The position numbers and the translations under genes were made by a program. From Mesostigma viride (taxonomy: Eukaryota > Streptophyta > Mesostigmatophyceae > Mesostigmatales > Mesostigmataceae), in assembly GCA_009746045.1 (NCBI GenBank), contig RPFO01001710.1:21632-85631 (forward strand): 64,000 bases of DNA, in the 5' to 3' direction. How positions within the stretch are numbered: position 1 is the stretch's first letter; every line of letters begins with the position of its first letter. A model generated the notes under the pieces. It saw only the letters and a list, made by a program, of their open reading frames with translations, was not told the DNA's origin and made no database searches. Below are positions 32,055 through 42,200 of the stretch, piece after piece.

Positions 32055-32972
32055 TATATTTAAAAAATATAATTACTTACAACAGAGTGAAATCACTCAA
32101 ACCAAAGCAAACGCCCAGCTATAAACCTATATACAGAGCCATGTCAAAGCTCTATACTACGATAAGACCAATGGAAACGCCTAACGGGAGGAACCTAATA
32201 GCCCTGCTGCACCGCAAAATCAGCCCGCGTACGGCGGAGCATGATGTCAGCCATGGCCCGAGTCAGCGCCACCGACAAGCGCTGACGCCAATATGACGTC
32301 CAGGTCCGCGCCGACCATGGGGCCCGCTGGCCCTCCAGGTCCAGCCGGTCCTCCCGGAGCCGGCAACACTCCTTGAAGAAGGCGGAGGTCAGGGGCCCCA
32401 TGGCCCCAAACTCCTCCAGGACAAAGGGCACCACACGATGGTGCCCGACGTCGCCGTAGGCCAGGAGCTTGGCCCGCTCCGCCCGGTCCGCCGTGTAACC
32501 TGCCGTGAGGGAGGCCCCAGCCACGTGGCTAAGAGCCAAGGGCCGCGCCACCGAAACGTCAATAAGCAGATGCCGGCCACCCCCCTCAAAGTCCAGCACC
32601 ACGATGTCAGGCCGGTGGTTGGGGAATAGAAGGCAGCGCCATCCGCATCCTCGGACCGGATGTTCGCGTGGGGGAAAACCGACCGAATCATGGCGAGCAC
32701 CACCGTCAGGAGGACAGTGTGCAAATACAAATACCAATTCTGATTCTGTTGGCCCCCCATGCAGGCAAGGTAGTGAGTCCCCGTGGGATCCAGCGGCTGC
32801 CCACAGCTACCACAAGGCCGCCCGGCCGGAACAAGAGGCTGCGGGGCAAATAGCTGGTGCCGGAGCGCCACCGAGTAGTGGCTGGGAGCCAAGGCGAATG
32901 GGGGGGCCATGGGAAGAGCACGAAGGTACGCCGAGCCCACACTCCGCAAGGAAAGCGAGAACAGCCACGCAC
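32055..32972 (-). pseudogene. LINE alpha copy C, truncated and frameshifted
   Basis: Nearly identical to copy A over the 3' UTR and the last roughly 260 codons. One G is missing in GGTTGGGGAATAG (about 32623; copy A has five Gs), which shifts the frame just before the nuclease RPDIVVLD motif. The 5' end at about 32972 is cut in the SLRSVGS region. Confidence 0.8.
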
Positions 32973-33832
32973 ATAGATATATATTAATCAATTATTTATT
33001 TATTATTAAACTCGTGCTCCCATTGCATGGGGAGTCACAGATAAACCCAATGGATAGAGATCTATGGATGGAAGGGGACACGCAATCCTACCGGTCTAAC
33101 TAAGCTATCTACAAAAACAATCCTACTCTATATCTATGGATGGTGCTCGCGACCCTAGGGGTCGTGTCTACGTCCCAATAGCATGCTTCCCACGTGTGCA
33201 AACGCGCGGCTTCCCCACTGGAGGGGTTTTGTTGTCCTCTATGACCTGAGCCCACTTGGCCTTGTCCTGCATCATCTTTTTCAAAATCACGGAGAGTCCT
33301 AGCCCCCCCATGTCCTCTACAAGCTGCTCTTTGAAGGTGCGGGCCTTGCGGCGTCTAACCTGGCTGGGCGCGGCCGGCCCACCGCGTGAGGAGGTGCCTG
33401 CCCGGCTGAGCGGGGTGCAGCCCTGCGGAGGGGCCACGTAAGGTGTCTACCTGGTTGGTGCGAGCTAAGTGCCCTACTAGCTGCAGGCACCGCTGCTTGA
33501 TGCATGGTGCTCGTGATAAGTGGCATCACCATCTGATGCATGGTGCTGGCCCCACCGTCTAGGTCATCTAGTCGCTCTACACGTAAGATTGAATTGAATT
33601 GAATTGAATTGTAACATAACTCCGAACGTTGGGAGTATATGTAGCACATAGCCCAGAGAAGGGGCATATGGCCTATCATACATTCTAAGCTACTTCCTGC
33701 AAGGGTGGGAATGTAAACAACACTTGCTCTAGGTGCACTAGGGCACCTGCACCACCCAGAGTTTCAGGCAACACCCAGCTAAGGGGAGCCTGTCATAGGT
33801 GGGCCGGGAAGATCAGCACAGCTATACAAAAG

Positions 33833-35037
33833 GCAACGGCAGCGCCTGACCTCCTGGACCCTAGCAGCCCTTTGCCCTTCGTCACCGCCATCCAGGAGGC
33901 CTATGCTGAGATCCAGCAGGCCTGTTCTCCCGTCCGTGCCGCTCAGGCGGTACAGCGCTGGCCACCTCCCTCGCGGCACTCCCTCGGTCGCCTCCGTTCA
34001 ATCTCCCGCCGCATTCCCTGCTCGCGTCATCGATAAACACCAGAAAACCTACGCGGGTATTCTGCACACGGCGGATTGGATGGCTCTTTTCGCGGACCTC
34101 AACGCCCAGGGACGTGCGTGGCTGTTCTCGCTTTCCTTGCGGAGTGTGGGCTCGGCGTACCTTCGTGCTCTTCCCATGGCCCCCCCATTCGCCTTGGCTC
34201 CCAGCCACTACTCGGTGGCGCTCCGGCACCAGCTATTTGCCCCGCAGCCTCTTGTTCCAGCCGGGCGGCCTTGTGGTAGCTGTGGGCAGCCGCTGGATCC
34301 CACGGGGACTCACTACCTTGCCTGCATGGGGGGCCAACAGAATCAGAATTGGTATTTGTATTTGCACACTGTCCTCCTGACGGTGGTGCTCGCCATGATT
34401 CGGTCGGTTTTCCCCCACGCGAACATCCGGTCCGAGGATGCGGATGGCGCTGCCTTCTATTCCCCCAACCACCGGCCTGACATCGTGGTGCTGGACTTTG
34501 AGGGGGGTGGCCGGCATCTGCTTATTGACGTTTCGGTGGCGCGGCCCTTGGCTCTTAGCCACGTGGCTGGGGCCTCCCTCACGGCAGGTTACACGGCGGA
34601 CCGGGCGGAGCGGGCCGGCCAAGCTCCTGGCCTACGGCGACGTCGGGCACCATCGTGTGGTGCCCTTTGTCCTGGAGGAGTTTGGGGCCATGGGGCCCCT
34701 GACCTCCGCCTTCTTCAAGGAGTGTTGCCGGCTCCGGGAGGACCGGCTGGACCTGGAGGGCCAGCGGGCCCCATGGTCGGCGCGGACCTGGACGTCATAT
34801 TGGCGTCAGCGCTTGTCGGTGCATGGCGCTGACTCGGGCCATGGCTGACATCATGCTCCGCCGTACGCGGGCTGATTTTGCGGTGCAGCAGGGCTATTAG
34901 GTTCCTCCCGTTAGGCGTTTCCATTGGTCTTATCGTAGTATATAGAGCTTTGACATGGCTCTGTATATAGGTTTATAGCTGGGCGTTTGCTTTGGTTTGA
35001 GTGATTTCACTCTGCTGTAAGTAATTATATTTTTAAT
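33833..35037 (+). pseudogene. LINE alpha copy D, frameshifted by three 4-nt insertions
   Basis: Flanked by ATACAAAAG at 33824-33832 and 35038-35046. It is almost identical to copy A. The chief differences are 4-nt insertions at 33957-33962 (GCTGGC), 34614-34620 (GGCC doubled) and 34820-34825 (TGCATG), each destroying the frame, plus an extra TA near 34940. Two more 4-nt insertions lie just outside in the HAL1-like UTR (33623-33628 and 33802-33807). Confidence 0.8.
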
Positions 35038-35615
35038 ATACAAAAGCTAGGGCATGGCTTCTCAGCAGGGAGTGACCCCCTGCATGGGCACGGCATAATT
35101 AAATAAAGCTAGGTATCATCTGGAGGGTGGCTCATCATAGGCACACATGTACATGACTAAAAATGCTAGGCATCAGCTGGTATAGTGCTTGTAGTAGGCG
35201 GGCATGTACAAGGCCACTGTCTATCTATTCTACACTACTGCTGCTGTATTCCCCTAGTAGGCTGGGGCTGCCGGAGTCGCTGGGGCCGCGGTGGTTGAGG
35301 GGGTCGCGTGCCAGGGCTTGTGGCCGACGTAGATGTCCGCCCCCTTCCAGTACACCGGCTGGCCCGCCTTGGTCTGCCGGAGCTGGAGGTAGGTCGGCCA
35401 TAACTCCCGTCGCCGTTGTTGCTGCGCCAGGGTCAAGTCGTCGTCCACGGTGAAGGGAGTGTTCTCGAGCCGCTTGCGGCGTCTGAGGAACGAAACCTTG
35501 TCCGCTGGGCTGTCAAAGATGAGAAGAAGCGGAGGCGCCCCTGCCTTACCCCGCGCGCGGGGGAGGCGGTGGGCGGTCAGCTTAATCTCACCAAGGAGGC
35601 CCATGCGTGCAAGGA

Positions 35616-36931
35616 CCAGGTTGGCAAATACGTGCGTATTGTCAAAATAAATACGGCAATACGCGTTTTTTTGGCCCCGACGTACTATACGCGTATTTTG
35701 TCAGGAATACGTGATTTGGACTTGGAAATTTTTGAGGTTCGAGCTGGGGCAGCGCTTGGCGCCAGGCCAACCGGACCGTGGCGCGGCGCCTACCTTTACC
35801 AAGATTTTCTACTACGAACTAGGCAGCTTTTCGCAAGTCCAGTAATGACTTGGCAGTTGGCAAGCTAGCTGAAGCCTGAAATTACACGGAGTGAGTGCCA
35901 GCACGATGAAAATGCCAGCTGTGCTAGGAACGTGGTACTTGTAACACAGCCTGTATCAGCCTGTATTGCATGGCGGTGTGCCATTGGATTTTGTCGCCAA
36001 GGGCAATCGCGTTTTTGCAGCCATGCCAGAAAAAGGGCCAGAGCATAATCTTGTAACGAAAAGAACCAGTTGTCTTGGTGAAGGATGCTCTGGGGGAAAC
36101 GGTTTCGCAGCTGAAGTTTAGCTGCTCATTTTGCGGCCACAATTTTACCAGTGGCGATGGCAAGCAGATTAGTGCGACCCGGATGCACGCACATTTTGCG
36201 GGCATCGCAGGGCAGGGCATAGATGCTTGCCCTGACGCAAAGAGTGGGGAGAAACGGAGGTCAGAATTCCAGGAGTTGTTGAGCAAGAAGGCCGGGCTGA
36301 AGGCGAGGAAGCAGCAGCACATTAGCTTCAGGACAATGGTGGAGAGCGGCCACGGCCTTGCTTCGGCCGGGGTCGGCAGGTGCAGGAGATCCTCGCCATG
36401 CATGCAGCAGACAATCACGAGGTTTGCGAGCCCCATAAACGAAGAGGACTGCCATCTCCTGGTGGTGAATTTCTTTGTTGAGAATGCTATTTCCTTTCAC
36501 GCGGCTCAGAGCCGCTCTTTCAAGGCGATGATTGCCGGCCTTAGTCAGTACAAAGGGCTGATCACTGCTCCCGGACTTGGCATGCACAATGAATCCTTGC
36601 AAGGAATGTGCACATGCAGTAATGGGTAAATTATGGTGGCAGGTTGGTAGGGAATAAGTGCAAGGAATGTGCACATATTGCATTAAAAATTTATGGCAGG
36701 CTCAGGTGGGGAATAAGTGCAAGGAATGGTGCAGATTAAATTATGCCTTCCACCATAATTTACTGATCTCCATGCATAACTATGCCCCCTAAGGCCTAAA
36801 CCCTAAAGGCCCATTCATAACCATGCTTCACACTGCCACGTATTCTGGTGACGTATTCTGCCATGCTCCACGTATAATACTCGTATTTTGAGGCCGACGT
36901 ATTTGACGTACCGACGTATTGGCCAACCTGG
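35616..36931 (+). mobile_element. hAT element, 1316 bp, internally deleted
   Basis: Exact 8-bp duplication TGCAAGGA at 35608-35615 and 36932-36939. The TIRs are CCAGGTTGGC(A/C)AATACGT on the left and its complement on the right, with several further ATACG words just inside. An N-terminal transposase fragment is encoded, but the catalytic and dimerisation parts are missing. Confidence 0.85.
36075..36629 (+). CDS. hAT transposase N-terminal fragment with BED-type zinc finger
   Basis: 184 codons. FSCSFCGHNFTSG then SATRMHAHFAGIAGQGIDAC is the CxxC...HxxxH arrangement of hAT BED fingers, including the usual final Cys a few residues on. Further along come CMQQTITRFAS, LLVVNFFVENAISFHAAQS and FKAMIAGLSQY, the region after the finger in hAT transposases. 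The RNase-H catalytic domain and C-terminal dimerisation region are absent. Such fragments can bind element ends and may repress; that is inference. The first Met may not be the real start. Confidence 0.65.
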   Translation: MVKDALGETVSQLKFSCSFCGHNFTSGDGKQISATRMHAHFAGIAGQGIDACPDAKSGEKRRSEFQELLSKKAGLKARKQQHISFRTMVESGHGLASAGVGRCRRSSPCMQQTITRFASPINEEDCHLLVVNFFVENAISFHAAQSRSFKAMIAGLSQYKGLITAPGLGMHNESLQGMCTCSNG

Positions 36932-38189
36932 TGCAAGGATTTTGCTCTCAAACGCACGTGCAAGCTTCTAGGAATTCTCACCTTCCACCAGGTCGAAGTT
37001 CTTGAGGATGGCGTTGAGGCTGCGCTGGGAGAGCTCGGCCTCCTCGCGGAGGTCAAGCGTCTGCCGCTGGAGCTGGGCTGCGACGGCGGAGGTGGTGGAG
37101 GTGGTATGTTGCTTAAGCATGTCCGCCCAGGTGGTGATGGGAGGAGCATCGCCGGCCAGGCCAGCCGGGGCTGGCTTGGCGGCAATGTCCTTCACCGCCT
37201 GGGCGGTGAGGCCTGCGGTGTTCTGCAGAACCTCGATAGCGATGGCGTTGTCCTTAAGACGCTGGTCGATGTCACGGAGCTGGGCGGTGATGGCGTCGGA
37301 GGTGGAGGTGGTGGCGGTGGAGGAGGCGAGGAGGGTGGAGGTGGCGGTGGAGATGGTGGAGGTGGCGGTGGAAAGGAGGGGAAGCTCGGCAGTCAGCGTG
37401 CCGCCGATGGCCGCCACATCTGCAGACGTAAGATTGCCCGGCATAATTTCAATGCACAAGGCTACACATTTCCATCACCATTTATATTCATCATCCTGAA
37501 CGACTCGAACAGGCGGACAAGATAACGGCAGGCTCGCCGCTACCATGGTCCGGATTCTCCCGATTTCTCAGTCTGGCCTGCGCTGGTTGTCTCCTTGATA
37601 AGTGGCATGCCTAGGTACTGAAGTCCTCCTTGCGGACCGGACATGAGCAGCGTATCCCACACGGAAATTGACCGCTGCATGTTGGTGACCGCGCCGTCCA
37701 GCTTGTTGGCAAGGTCGGCGGTGAGGGTCCACGTCTCGGCTCTGTAGTACGTAAAGATAGGGAGGAGGAGGACCAGGACCTAAGTAAAGAGGTCCTGTTT
37801 CTCTAGCTTGCCCAAGGGCTTGCGCCACCGACAGGGCCCTGCCGTATTGGCGTACACCGTGCCAGGCGAGGGAGATACGGTGGTCCACTGCGTCGACCTC
37901 GGAGCTGGGGAGTAAGCTAGTAGTAACCCAGCAACTAATTGACGCGGTCCCGATACGGCTGGACTCGAGAGCCCGCATCAAGGAGAAAGAGGTCGGGCGG
38001 TGGCTGAGTGAGCCCGACCGCCAGGGCCTCGGTCTTCTTGCTGACCTCGAGCCCCACCACGCGGGCCTCATCATCGATGATCATGCCTCGGGTTTGTGTC
38101 GAGGGTTTGCTGTCGCCTGCATTGATGATGTCCGCTAGCCGCCGCCTGACTTGGGTTCAGTTGTTCATCTTTGTGCTTTTTCTTTCCAG

Positions 38190-38345
38190 CGGGTACCGGT
38201 AGTACCGGGTATATGATCGGTACCGGGCGCCCATCCCGTCCGACAGCCGGGTACCGGGTACCGACCGGTACCGGCCGGGTGCCCTTGACTTGAGACGTTG
38301 GGGTACTGGTACCAGGTGAACAATTTTGGGTACCGTCCCGAACCC
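38190..38345. repeat. GGTACC-rich stretch with short inverted repeats
   Basis: Dense words GGGTACCGG, CGGTACC and TACCGGG in both orientations. It ends in CGAACCCTAA, which resembles a hAT-type end, but no partner end was found. It lies about 0.9 kb upstream of the TMEM144-like gene. Confidence 0.45.
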
Positions 38346-39272
38346 TAATGTGGGCACAGGTTGGCACCTAAGTAGGCACGATCCGCCCAGGTCCTATCGC
38401 TCCGACCGGCGTCTGGCGCCCGAGGCTCCAAGCCAGCGACCCGAATGACGTAGGTTGTTGTTGTTGTTGTTGTGTCACACGCCGCACATGGGCAGCAGAG
38501 AATCTATAGTGGCCGAGGGCCGGATTATGACGTAGGTACTGATAATTTTTTGTTGATATTTTAGTACTTTTGGTGACGAAAAAGATAACTAGTGGCTCCT
38601 ACTGAAACAAACAATAAGCAGACGAAGGAGGAGACCTTCCAAGTTGCACCAAGCCAACTGGTAGCGCTTTGTGCTGGCGTCTGGCCTTTCGCCATGCCCT
38701 CCCGCGAAACGATGCCTTTTTCTTTCTCTACACGACGCTCCCACCAGCCTAGCGAACCCACCAGTCACCATCTGTCAGCATTCTTTGGAAGCTCGCCACC
38801 TCGATACATGCATGCGTAGCTTTGCAACGTAGACACCGCGGAAATGACCTGTTTTTAAACCGTGGGCGACTGCCTAGCGTAGTCCGAGGTGGCTGCACTG
38901 CATTTTTCCAGTGGCGCGAAGGCCGCGTCAATTTTGGCGTTCGAAACGTGCAATCGTGCATACTCTGTAGAACTAGGAGACGCAGTGGTTAAGCAGTGCA
39001 GCGTACAAACAGGGGTCCGCAAGGCATCGTGGTGTGTGCAGTGTGACACATTTATGCCGCTGGCCATGTGTGCTGACATTACTCGCAAGCGCGTGTCACT
39101 ATTAGTGTACCCATGCCCTAAAGGGGTTCCATCCAGTAGGTTTTTCTAAATCATCTTTTTAAAGGAGCCAACAGTATTTCACGACGAGGTTCCCCACTGG
39201 GGATGTAAAACGCTCCCTCGCGCTAGCTGCGACTTCTAAAATCAGCGTTCAATCATCAGCCTCCAATTGAGT
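38346..39272. other. Upstream region of the TMEM144-like gene
   Basis: No gene or element is recognised, apart from a short (GTT)n run at 38455-38473. It presumably contains the promoter and 5' UTR. No TATA-like box can be assigned with confidence. Confidence 0.35.
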
Positions 39273-42200
39273 ATGTTCCATGTATGGGGCTTCGCATTCT
39301 CCGCGCTTTCCGCGCTCGCCAACGGAAGCTTCAGCGTGTTCTCGAAGCTGGAAACCGTGAGAAAGGCGGGCATAGATCCATACCTCTTCAATTTTTGGAC
39401 ATGGTGAGTGCAGGCGCCTTGCACGACTCTTTCTAGCCATGATTGGCAACGCGGCCTTCCCGTCTTGCCGGTCCCCCAGGCGATGTGGAGACCCTTTGCT
39501 GTTATGCCATTGGCTGGTGAACTCTTAGCTGTCATACCCTTCGCAAAAATTTTTAGGGACGCTGTTTGCTGACGCTGGGACCCACGGAGTATTGTCATCA
39601 AACACCGCCTGGCATCCACCTGGCACAACCCTGCTGCCTGGAGTGACCTGCAGCATCGGCATCATACTGTCAAGTGTGGCGGGGTTGTTTGTGGATGAGC
39701 TCTGCTTCACGCCACGTGGCCTTCTAAGTGGCCTCCTCTTCACCCTCGCGACCGCCAATGCCTTCTCTGCGATCAACCTCATCAACCTGGCAGGTAAGAT
39801 CACCAACCTGGCAGGCGAGATCATCAACCTGGCAGGTATGGCTGCGTTTCAGGCTTGACCAACAGCATAGATGTCAGTTATAATGACAAGGGAAAGATAG
39901 CTAGTCAGCCGGTAAATTCAACTTGACACGCTAAGCACATGCCTAGCAGTTTCACATCGTAGATGCTCTAAGCACAAAGCCACACTTGGGAAGTAGGGTA
40001 GGGCATGCGCCACGCTTGGGAGGTAGGGTAGGGCACGCGCCACGCTTGGGAAGGTAGGGTAGGGCATGCGCCACGCTTGGGAGGTAGGGTAGGGCATGCG
40101 CCACACTTGGGAGGTAGGGTAGGGCACGCGCCACGCTTGGGAGGTAGAGGGCATGCGCCACGCTTGGAAGGTAGGGTAGGTCGGCATATTTATAGGACTT
40201 TTACCATGTCTTGTATCTGACCTCAATGTGTTTACCCTTTTTCTTGTGGTTGCTGTATTGCCTTGTCAACGCATTTGCCTGGATCCTGGCGCGACACCAG
40301 TGGCGTCGGGGGTCTGGTGTGGGACTGCCATCATAGGTGAGCTATTTTGGGCGCATGCCCATGCGATGATGGTGGGTTATCTGATGTTATTGTTTTTCAA
40401 AGGCCTCCATAGGTGAGCGGATTGGGGCCACACACCGAGGCTTGATGAGCTTTCTGACCAGTTTGCTTCATGGAGACCTCCTTGATGCTGCTGCTCGCAA
40501 GTAGGCTTTGTGAGGGCAACCCTTTTGTTAAGGAGCCAGTTTTGTGTCAGTGTACGTTGCGTCCCTACTCTGTATAAGGTCCTTTCCATATCTTTGTGAT
40601 GTTCATTTGCTTCATGGGATGCCCATGGCATGTGACGATGTTCTCTCGGGTGCGGTAGAGTGATGCTCTTACCTGGACGTTCACCTCCTCGTCTCTTCAC
40701 TAGCTTTTTGGTACGAAGCTGTCCTCTGTTTATTTATACGTTGCTGCCTTCCCTTTTCCCCCAATTCTCCCATGCCCCCTCTTCCCCCCCCCCCCCCCCC
40801 CCCCCCCCCTCTCGCCCCACCCACCCACCCACCCACCCACCCACCCACCCACCCACCCACCCACCCACCCACCCACCCACCCACCCACCCACCCGCCCGC
40901 CCGCCGCCCGCCGCCCGCCCGCCCGCCCGCCCGCCCGCCCGCCCGCCCGCCCGCCCGCCCGCCCCCGCCGCCCGCCCGCCCGCCCGCCCGCCCGCCGCCC
41001 GCCCGCCCGCCCGCCGCCCGCCCGCCCGCCCGCCCGCCCGCCCGCCGCCCGCCCGCCCGCCCGCCGCCGCCCACCCACCCACCCAACCCAACCCAACCCA
41101 ACCCACCCCACCCCACCAGTCTCGTTCCCTTCGTTATGCTTGTGCTTATGTCGATGCCTTGTGCTACTGCCATCTGTCCCCCACCTCCCCCAACCCCAAC
41201 CACCCCCCACATACCACCCATACGTCCTCCCACCCCAGTCTCGTTATTCGGCTTGATGGTTATGTTGCTGCCATTCCTTCTTTCCACCTACCCCCCCACG
41301 CCCAACCAACCAACCAACCAACCAACCAACCAACCAACCAACCAACCAACCAACCAACCAACCAACCAACCAACCAACCAACCAACCAACCAACCAACCA
41401 ACCAACCAACCAACCAACCAACCAACCAACCAACCAACCAACCAACCAACCAACCAACCAACCAACCAACCAACCAACCAACCAACCAACCAACGAACCA
41501 ACCAACCAACCAACCAACCAACCAACCAACCAACCAACCAACCAACCAACCAACCAACCAACCAACCAACCAACCAACCAACCAACCAACCAACCAACCA
41601 ACCAACCAACCAACCAACCAACCAACAACCGCCCCACTTACGCACGCCCCCCCCCCCCCCCCCCCCAGTCTCCTTCCTCTACGGGATCGCCTTCTCCCCC
41701 GCAACCGACCCACACAATGTGTGGCTTGCGGCGCTAGCAATCGTCTCTCTCCTGCTGGGCACAGGTGAGCAGCCACGGGTGGCTTGTCCTGGATGCGATG
41801 GTCCGACCACTGTGTAGCATAGCGATGCATGGTTGCGGCGCTGGTGGTCGCATCGCTGCGCCTGGGCACGGGTGGGTGGACTAAATAGCCACGATAACAT
41901 TTTCATACCATAAGAACCCCCCTGATGCTCATGGGCACGGGTGGGTGGACTAAATAGCCACGATAACTAAATAGCCACGATAACATTTTCATACTATAAG
42001 AACCCCCCTGATGCTCATGGGCATGGGTGGTTGGCAGCACGCACATTGGTAAGGTGGCATGTGGTTTTGAAGTCATTTGGGTGGCTGTCGGCAGCAGCGC
42101 ATGTGGATGTGGAACCCATGGACATGAAAATGTAAAAGGAAGACGAATTCTGAAAATGTTAGAGCAAAGGCATCCTTGACAGGCGGTTGGATGTGAAACC

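Larger units (their letters stand above)
33591..37425 (-). mobile_element. HAL1-like retroposon copy 2, carrying two further insertions
   Basis: ACGTAAGATT at 33581-33590 and 37426-37435 brackets the element, with an AATTG-type tail at 33591-33611. On the minus strand it has ORF1 (37425-36940, then 35610-35254), then the UTR (35250-35047), then the rest of the UTR and tail (33823-33591). LINE alpha copy D and a hAT element interrupt it. It is 5'-truncated in the Thr/Ser-rich part of ORF1. Confidence 0.75.
35254..37425 (-). pseudogene. ORF1-like protein of HAL1-like copy 2, split by a hAT element
   Basis: The N-terminal piece (37425-36940) reads ADVAAIGGTLTAELP, then IDQRLKDNAIAIEVLQNT, ITTWADMLKQHTT and a coiled-coil stretch. 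The C-terminal piece (35604-35254) reads MGLLGEIKLTAHRLPRARG, FLRRRKRLENTPFTVDDD and LTLAQQQRRRELWPTYLQLR. Both match copy 1. The hAT element sits at the join, and one 8-bp copy of the target was added. Confidence 0.7.
33527..37595 (-). mobile_element. SINE-like element (minus), itself interrupted by a HAL1-like copy
   Basis: TGATAAGTGGCAT occurs at 33514-33526 and 37596-37608, a 13-bp target duplication inside LINE gamma. The SINE body (AAGGAGACAACCAGCGCAGG on the minus strand) runs from 37595 to about 37430 and resumes at about 33586 with the stretch complementary to TAGGTCATCTAGTCGCTCTA. Confidence 0.7.
32973..38160 (-). mobile_element. LINE gamma composite copy, split by nested insertions
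   Basis: Read on the minus strand, RT-end sequence (37.6-38.16 kb: EVDAVDHRISLAWHGVRQYG, DVDPHRRPCQQAG frames) leads to ATGCCACTTATCA. It then continues after the nested block at 33526 with KQRCLQLVGH-type sequence, TFKEQLVEDMGGL and AKWAQVIEDN, down to the tail GACTCCCCATGCAATGGGAG and TTTAATAATAAATAAAT. Sequence is lost by frameshifts and stops. Confidence 0.7.

Noticed and set aside
28121-34900. LINE alpha frames as host genes
   Set aside because: Multiple copies with target duplications, shared 3' UTR, truncated RT and CCHC/nuclease signature show retroelement origin.
40681-41869. Pro/Arg- and Asn/Gln/Pro-rich proteins over the CCCA, CCCG and CCAA tracts
   Set aside because: Repeat-derived frames within intron 3.
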